Shown here one piece after another: positions 57,801 through 64,000 of a DNA stretch of 64,000 nt. The stretch's first letter is position 1. Every line of letters starts with the position of its first letter. A model generated the notes under the pieces. It did no database searches, was not told where the DNA came from, and saw only the letters and a program-made list of their open reading frames with translations. Source of the stretch: Pachypanchax playfairii (taxonomy: Eukaryota > Chordata > Actinopteri > Cyprinodontiformes > Aplocheilidae); the NCBI GenBank assembly GCA_006937955.1, contig SSNP01000050.1:3316492-3380491 (forward strand), given 5' to 3'. The position numbers were made by a program, and so were the translations under genes.

Positions 57801-59391
57801 AAATAACACTGAATCAAACTGGAGGTCTTTCAAATTCTGATCTACTTCCTGGTTTTGGAGATTGCACAATGTCATTTTTGGAGGACTTTAAAACAGTTAC
57901 ACAGTCGACCCGTCCAAGGTGTAGCCCCACCTTGATGACCCCCTCCCCCCCGGAATAAGCAGGTAAAGAACACAGATGGAGGAAATCCATGATGAGACAG
58001 GTGTAATGTCATAAGGCAACAAGCATCCATCCATCATTTGTTTTTAAATACAATATAGTAGGATGAGCCAAAAACTATGTTTTGATACAAGGTCACATGT
58101 CACAATCTGCCAGCTGTTTTAAATCAAAGAATAACGTACCAAGCTATGCTCAAAGTACAAGTACTCTGGCTCTCAGAATAAGGACAATTGTTTAAAAGAG
58201 ATCTGTGTGGGATACATGTATCTGCTCAATCTGATTTGTCCCTGGAAAGAGAGAAAAACAAATACTGCCTTTGAGCTTTTTTACATGTTTACAGAGCAAA
58301 TAGAGAATGATTCATTAAAAACAGGGTTACAGAAACCTCAGTAAAAAAAAAAAGACATTTTCTAAAAACTACATCAATTGTTGTTTGTGCTATAATTTAG
58401 GATTTCTGAAAAAAAAAAAAAAGGATTCTCTTTAACATCAAAACAGGGAAAATAAAATATGAAACAGACAGAAGGGCAAAAAACAACAGAAAATACTAAA
58501 TGAAAGATGGAAATAAACGCAAACGAGAGGGAGAAGAGTTATTTTCAGGGTCCGACAACACCGAAGGGCTGATACTCTGCAGGCAGCATGACAGTGATGA
58601 AGAGTTCTGATGCTCTGAGAGAACAGAAGATACGCTGACATTTCTGGAGGTAAGTATGAGCGGCCAAGGTAGGAAATGAGAGACCCTGAGAGGAAACAGT
58701 GAGAAATTCCAGGAGGAACAACAGAGGTCAACGAAAACCAAAAAGAAGAGGAAGCATGACTTCTAACTAAAGCAGTAAAATCCTATGAGTTTCTTTAGCT
58801 CTCTCACTGACAGCAAGAGTCTGACATTTGCACATACATGATAAGCACACAAATATCTTTGCGTCCTCCTGAAAGACAGCTGGGGACGCTGCCGAGGCTG
58901 TTTCTGAAGCTGCGTGAAGGAACGTGAAATTGCTCTTGTATGCTTCAATCAATTCTCCGCTCATCTCTTTGTCAGCGTCTAGACTGTCATCCTCTCCCAG
59001 TCAGATGCAAAGGCAAGAGATTAAACAAAAGAAATTCACTAATCAGTGAGACAGAGCTGTGGCTGTTTATCGGTGTGTGAGCTGCGAATAAATTCAACTC
59101 TGGTGAAACTCTCTTTCTGACCAAGAAGTCCCAGAGTTTAGTTGAGCGAGCACATCTGGAGCCGAGACGGATGTTAGGAACATGGGGATTTAAACCCAAA
59201 TCTTTCAGTTCACTGACAAAAAACATCCCCCTGCTTCTCCAACACGAACGGCCATTTGTCACTTTGCTCCGGAACCTTCTGGCTCTAAAAAACCGCCATG
59301 ACGCTGCACGATGTGACAAACTGCAGTGGACTTGTGGTGGTTTAAAACAGGAAACTGCTGTATTTTAGAATAATGATCATAATTAAATCTG

Positions 59392-59392
<1 letters not shown>

Positions 59393-59435
<43 letters not shown>
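59393..59435. repeat. (CA)n microsatellite
   Basis: About 21 CA units. Confidence 0.95.
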
Positions 59436-59438
<3 letters not shown>

Positions 59439-61690
59439 TAAATTACTTGTTAATTCAGTCACATAATCAATAACAGAAGACAATTATAATCTATTAGCAT
59501 AAACCACAGACTCGCTCACAGGTCGCACGAGGTCAGACTGCTGCAGGATTGATCCATATGTAATTTACAAGTAAATACATGCTGATAAGGATATAGACGA
59601 TTCTGTGGAAGATTTAGAATGTTGCTCAGTGGCTCTTTGACACTTAGTAAAAGTAGTAATAGAACCTCTAACCTCTGATCACAAATAAAACTAGGCACAA
59701 GAAAGTTCCACAATGTTTTCAAACTGAACAATCGTTGCAGCTCTGCATCACAAACACCCACTCAGAGTCTTAAACAACAAAGACATAAACATGTTAGACT
59801 GATCTTGGATTTTTGGGGGCATCAGCTGTTATGTAAACAAACCATAAGAATGTCTCTACCTGTTTCTAAACTTTTGAATGCACATGTCCAACTCGTCCCT
59901 GTTTCAGTGCCGATTGTATAACCTGCTGCTCTCTGACAAGGTGATGAACCACAATACTCCCAACAATCACAGCCTACTAGTGTCTGATCCAGAAATCTTC
60001 TGGTTCAATCGCATCTATGTTTCATCCTGATATCATAAAGTCACATGACCAGTAAAGAAGACACTGACATTTGTTTGTGTTTATACTTATCAGTGTTTAT
60101 TTTTTGTTTCAACGAACTGTTGAGATGATGAAGTGATAACTACATGTTTCCACTTACATGCTCTGTTTTCACGACATAATAAACCTTTTACATTTTCTAT
60201 AAACATCACCAGGAAGTCAAACATCCAGTATTTAACTTGATGAATATTTAATTCCAGAAACCAGGGTCAACACTGCCCCCACCAACAACCTGTTTAAATA
60301 ACAGGTCTTTTTCCTTTGTGTAGCTGCAAACTTGATGTGCTGCCAGGAAGTGTGTCTGTTTGAAGCTAATATAAACACTTCTGAAAAGCTCATTCAACAC
60401 ATAATAAAAACTTCCTTTGTTCCACGATGACTGAAAGCTTAAAAGCTCCTAAAGACAGAAATCAGGACTTTGTGATGCATCTAAGTTTAACCTTTATAAA
60501 TCCAAAATTTTACATGTCTTTTTTCTGTGAATCCACCTGTATTATTTAACAAATATTGCTGAATGTACAGTCTTTCATTATTTGTGAAAAACCCAGAAGA
60601 CCACTAGATTTAAAAGGTGCTGAGGCCCTTACATGTTAAGAAACATTATAGGTTGAAAATAAATAAATAAAGCAACAGAATTCTTTTTCTGTAAGTTTTC
60701 TAAAACTGAATATTCTTTTTTTTCCAAGTCTAAATGATTGTCCCTAATTTGGTTGATTTTTCAGAGAGCCAGCTACAAGCAAATACTCCAACTCAAAGGT
60801 CAACATGCTGGATGACAGCACACTGTCAGAGTGAAGAGGCCACATAGAGGGTTGATGATCACTGTTGATCACACTATAGTGCGTTTCCCCTCCCTCATCG
60901 TACTGTCTGCTCTCCCTCCTTCACTTCCATCTCTGGCTGTCTAACCAATGTGACCTCCTCTCCCCGGGATTCCCTCCCCCCTCCCCTGTTTCATGAAAAC
61001 CTGTCAATCATGTAAAGCATCATGCAAAGTCGTGTGTGACCTCTGCTTTTCCTCCATGCCCCCTCCTTCCACCCTCCAATGATTCTAAAAGCCCACGCGC
61101 CCTCTTTCCTAGGTGGTCTTCTAGCTGTGATGCCTTGCTGTGGGGATTAGCTTGATTTGTAACCTTTCAGGTTGTCCTTTTAGACCACAAGCTTATTCCT
61201 GTGAGCGTGAAAAACAACGTAACAAAAAGTCTATTGTAACTAAGTAAATGATTCACTTTTAAGCTCTAAAATAAACAAAAAAAGAAATAAAATTGTCATT
61301 TTATTTTGTTAACAGACAAATAAAATTCTGTTTTTATTCTTGTACCTGAATGATTGCATGTGCGTTATTTAATAATCTGATGTAACATGCAAACAAAGAG
61401 GAGACGCCAGTGCAGCGGAAACAGCCGTGAGACAGCAGTTATAACCACAACACTGCATTTTCTTTTCTCCTTCAGAAAGAGCACAGCCCTGCAGCCATAA
61501 CTCACGTAATGATGAGTGTGTAGAGGAGAAAGTGTGTGTGTGTACATGCGAGTGTCTAACTGTATGTCTGTCAGAGTGTGTATAACAGAAGACACACATC
61601 TAGAGAGAGCTGGCAAGTTAAAATGCCCTCTGTGATAAAGTTTACCAGATGGTACTGGGCACAAACCCTGGCTATAACACATGCACTCAT

Positions 61691-61730
61691 GCACGCACGC
61701 GCGCACACACACACACACATACACACACAC
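61691..61730. repeat. Compound (CA)n microsatellite
   Basis: GCACGCACGCGCGCACACAC followed by more CA units broken once by CAT. It lies about 70 bp before Tc1 copy 6. Confidence 0.85.
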
Positions 61731-61797
61731 TGTCCTTTCCACATTGGCCTAGCACTCACATAACTCTAATTATTTTAATATATGCCCATATGTTGTA

Positions 61798-63399
61798 CAG
61801 TGGGGCAAAAAAGTATTTAGTCAGCCACCAATTGTGTAAGTTCTCCCACTTAAAAAGATCAGAGAGGCCTGTAATTTTCATCATAGGTATACCTCAACTA
61901 TGAGAGACAAAATGAGGAAAAAAAATCCAGAAAATCACATTGTCTGATTTTTAAAGAATTTATTTGCAAATTATGGTGGAAAATAAGTATTTGGTCACCT
62001 ACAAACAAGTAAGATTTCTGGCTTTCACAGACCTGTAACTTCTTTAAGGGGCTCCTCGGTCCTCCACTCGTTACCTGTATTAATGGCACCTGTGTGAACT
62101 CGTTATCAGTATAAAAGACACCTGTCCACAACCTCAAACAGTCACGCTCCAAACTCCACTATGGCCAAGACCAAAGAGCTGTCAAAGGACACCAGAAACA
62201 AAATTGTAGACCTTCACCAGGCTGGGAAGACTGAATCTGCAATAGGTAAGCAGCTTGGTGTGAAGAAATCAACTGTGGGAGCAATTATTAGAAAATGGAA
62301 GACATACAAGACCACTGATAATCTCCCTCGATCTGGGGCTCCACGCAAGATCTCACCCCGTGGGGTCAAAATGATCACAAGAACATTGAGCAAAAATCCC
62401 AGAACCACACGGAGGGACCTAGTGAATGACCTGCAGAGAGCTGGGACCAAAGTAACAAAGGCTACCATCAGTAACACACTACGCCGCCAGGGACTCAAAT
62501 CCTGCAGTGCCAGACGTGTCCCCCTGCTGAAGCCAGGACACGTCCAGGCCCGTCTGCGGTTTGCTAGAGAGCATTTGGATGATCCAGAAGAGGATTGGGA
62601 GAACATCATATGGTCAGATGAAACCAAAATAGAACTTTTTGGTAGAAACTCAACTTGTCGTGTTTGGAGGGGAAAGAATGCTGAGTTGGATCCAAAGAAC
62701 ACCATACCTACTGTAAAGAATGGGGGTGGAAACATCATACTTTGGAGCTGTTTTTCTGCAAGGGGACCAGGACGACTGATCCGTGTAAAGGAAAGAATGA
62801 ATGGGGCCATGTATCGTAAGATTTTGAGTGAAAACCTTCTTCCATCAGCAAGGGCATTGAAAATGAGACGTGGCTGGGTCTTTCAGCATGACAATGATCC
62901 CAAACACACCGCCCGGGCAACGAAGGAGTGGCTTCGTAAGAAGCATTTCAAGGTCCTGGAGTGGCCTAGCCAGTCTCCAGATCTCAACCCCATAGAAAAT
63001 CTCTGGAGGGAGTTGAAAGTCCGTGTTGCCCAGCGTCAGCCCCAAAACATCACTGCTCTAGAGGAGATCTGCATGGAGGAATGGGCCAAAATACCAGCAA
63101 CAGTGTGTGAAAACCTTGTGAAGACTTACAGAAAACGTTTGACCTCTGTCATTGCCAACAAAGGCTATATAACAAAGTATTGAGATTAACTTTTGTTATT
63201 GACCAAATACTTATTTTCCACCATAATTTGCAAATAAATTCTTTAAAAATCAGACAATGTGATTTTCTGGATTTTTTTTCCTCATTTTGTCTCTCATAGT
63301 TGAGGTATACCTATGATGAAAATTACAGGCCTCTCTGATCTTTTTAAGTGGGAGAACTTACACAATTGGTGGCTGACTAAATACTTCTTTGCCCCACTG
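61798..63399 (+). mobile_element. Tc1-like transposon, copy 6 (complete)
   Basis: Same family as copy 1, 1602 bp, with TA at 61796-61797 and 63400-63401. The right tip carries a private T to C change (tacttctttgcccc). Confidence 0.96.
62161..63183 (+). CDS. Tc1-like transposase (DD34E), copy 6 (diverged)
   Basis: Open for 340 residues with D153, D244 and E279 intact, but with four substitutions from the majority: L76, N187 (in the VKHGGG box), I193 and S196 (in the conserved LWGCF strand). The last changes hit residues that are nearly invariant in this transposase family, so this copy is the most likely of the six to be inactive. Confidence 0.94.
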   Translation: MAKTKELSKDTRNKIVDLHQAGKTESAIGKQLGVKKSTVGAIIRKWKTYKTTDNLPRSGAPRKISPRGVKMITRTLSKNPRTTRRDLVNDLQRAGTKVTKATISNTLRRQGLKSCSARRVPLLKPGHVQARLRFAREHLDDPEEDWENIIWSDETKIELFGRNSTCRVWRGKNAELDPKNTIPTVKNGGGNIILWSCFSARGPGRLIRVKERMNGAMYRKILSENLLPSARALKMRRGWVFQHDNDPKHTARATKEWLRKKHFKVLEWPSQSPDLNPIENLWRELKVRVAQRQPQNITALEEICMEEWAKIPATVCENLVKTYRKRLTSVIANKGYITKY

Positions 63400-63401
63400 T
63401 A

Positions 63402-64000
63402 TGTATACACGACTGGAAGATTGTCTCGTTAAATAAGGACCAAAGACTAAAACTTTTTACTGATGAGTCGTGTTGAGTAGCCGAAACTTACTCTATTTGA
63501 AGGAATAGTTCAGATTATTTGAAGTGGGTTTCTGTGGAAAAGTTGTGAACAGTTAATATGTTAAATATAGTAGATAGCTCTTTGAATGATGTATGTTTGA
63601 AACAGAGATTAAATCTGACTGGATTGATAAACTGAAGTCTTGCCTGAGTGAGTTCAAGACCAAAGTGGACTGCTGTTGTCTCAAAACAACTCTAATACCA
63701 AAACTGTCATGGTGGTAACACAAATAATTCTTTACATTGCAGCTGAGTTTGCATTACACAGGCTAGCAAATATCCAAAGAACTCTTTGTGTATAAATGTG
63801 TTTGGGATTAACGATTTTTTAAGGCTCAAGTTGTTTTGAGAAAGCAGCAATCTCCTTTCAATCTTTGAACTTCAAACTGCCATTAGCTTGTCTATGTGAT
63901 AAATGTCCATTTCCTTAAACTGAGATAGTTCAAAGAGTTATGCAGCTGTTCATAACCTTTTCATAGAACGCCACATCAAAGGATCCAAACAATCACTTTA
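63402..64000. other. Noncoding flank
   Basis: AT-rich, no gene or repeat recognised before the window ends. Confidence 0.5.

Larger units (their letters stand above)
48873..61797 (-). other. Probable ubl3 intron 1 (part)
   Basis: Upstream of ubl3 exon 2 on the minus strand there is no recognisable gene for nearly 13 kb, only microsatellites and retroposons listed separately. Exon 2 begins in phase 0 after a good acceptor (ttttgttgcag), so the ATG exon must lie further up. A large first intron is typical of this gene. Short open frames here (for example 52043-52309 and 58767-58964) show no known domain. Confidence 0.5.

Noticed and set aside
58767..58964. 65-codon minus-strand open frame starting MSGELIEAYKS
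   Set aside because: No recognised domain, no consistent splice context with ubl3, and another overlapping frame is equally open.

Overview
This is vertebrate DNA, almost certainly from a teleost fish. Genes are split by short GT-AG introns, intergenic DNA is AT-rich with CA/GT microsatellites, and transposons are typical of ray-finned fish (Tc1, piggyBac, PIF/Harbinger, hAT MITEs, LTR and tRNA-derived retroposons). A percomorph such as a cichlid would fit the young Tc1 family and the multi-exon odorant receptor, but that is inference. No bacterial, viral or CRISPR feature was seen.

Two host genes are visible. (1) An odorant receptor on the + strand (33962-35275) has four coding exons that join into an intact 337-residue seven-transmembrane receptor. 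(2) ubl3, the prenylated membrane-anchored ubiquitin-fold protein, is on the - strand. Its last four coding exons lie at 48764-48872, 46148-46234, 43799-43876 and 42563-42615, and its 3' UTR runs to about 40565. The roughly 9-residue first exon was not found, so 48.9-64 kb is best read as part of a large first intron.

The rest is dominated by mobile DNA. Six near-identical Tc1-like transposons of about 1.6 kb (starts 638, 12409, 24493, 31535, 38537, 61798) each keep an intact 340-residue DD34E transposase and 200-bp terminal repeats, except one copy with a 121-bp deletion in its left repeat. They make up about 15% of the window and imply a very recent burst. Older layers are a second Tc1 family with one frameshift (10275-11496), a decayed third Tc1 family (37690-38490) split by a minisatellite-bearing insert, a frameshifted piggyBac transposase (14302-15849) beside a rearranged piggyBac relic, a complete 4.0-kb PIF/Harbinger element (16505-20522) with convergent Myb/SANT and transposase genes, a solo LTR with a CATG target duplication (11509-12384), a TTAA-flanked MITE (5279-5850), a hAT MITE (31139-31504), and a decayed element with long inverted arms made of about 20-bp palindromic repeats (27119-28603).

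Layout: 1-9 kb mostly unannotated AT-rich DNA with Tc1 copy 1; 9-20.5 kb a dense transposon cluster; 20.5-33 kb noncoding DNA with Tc1 copies 3 and 4 and the palindromic-arm element; 33-35.3 kb the odorant receptor; 37.6-40.1 kb a nested Tc1 region; 40.5-64 kb ubl3 and its introns with microsatellites, retroposons and Tc1 copy 6. The most interesting leads are the palindromic-arm element, an open, phase-compatible candidate alternative terminal exon in ubl3 intron 3, the Harbinger element that is one nonsense codon from an open transposase, and the multi-exon odorant receptor.
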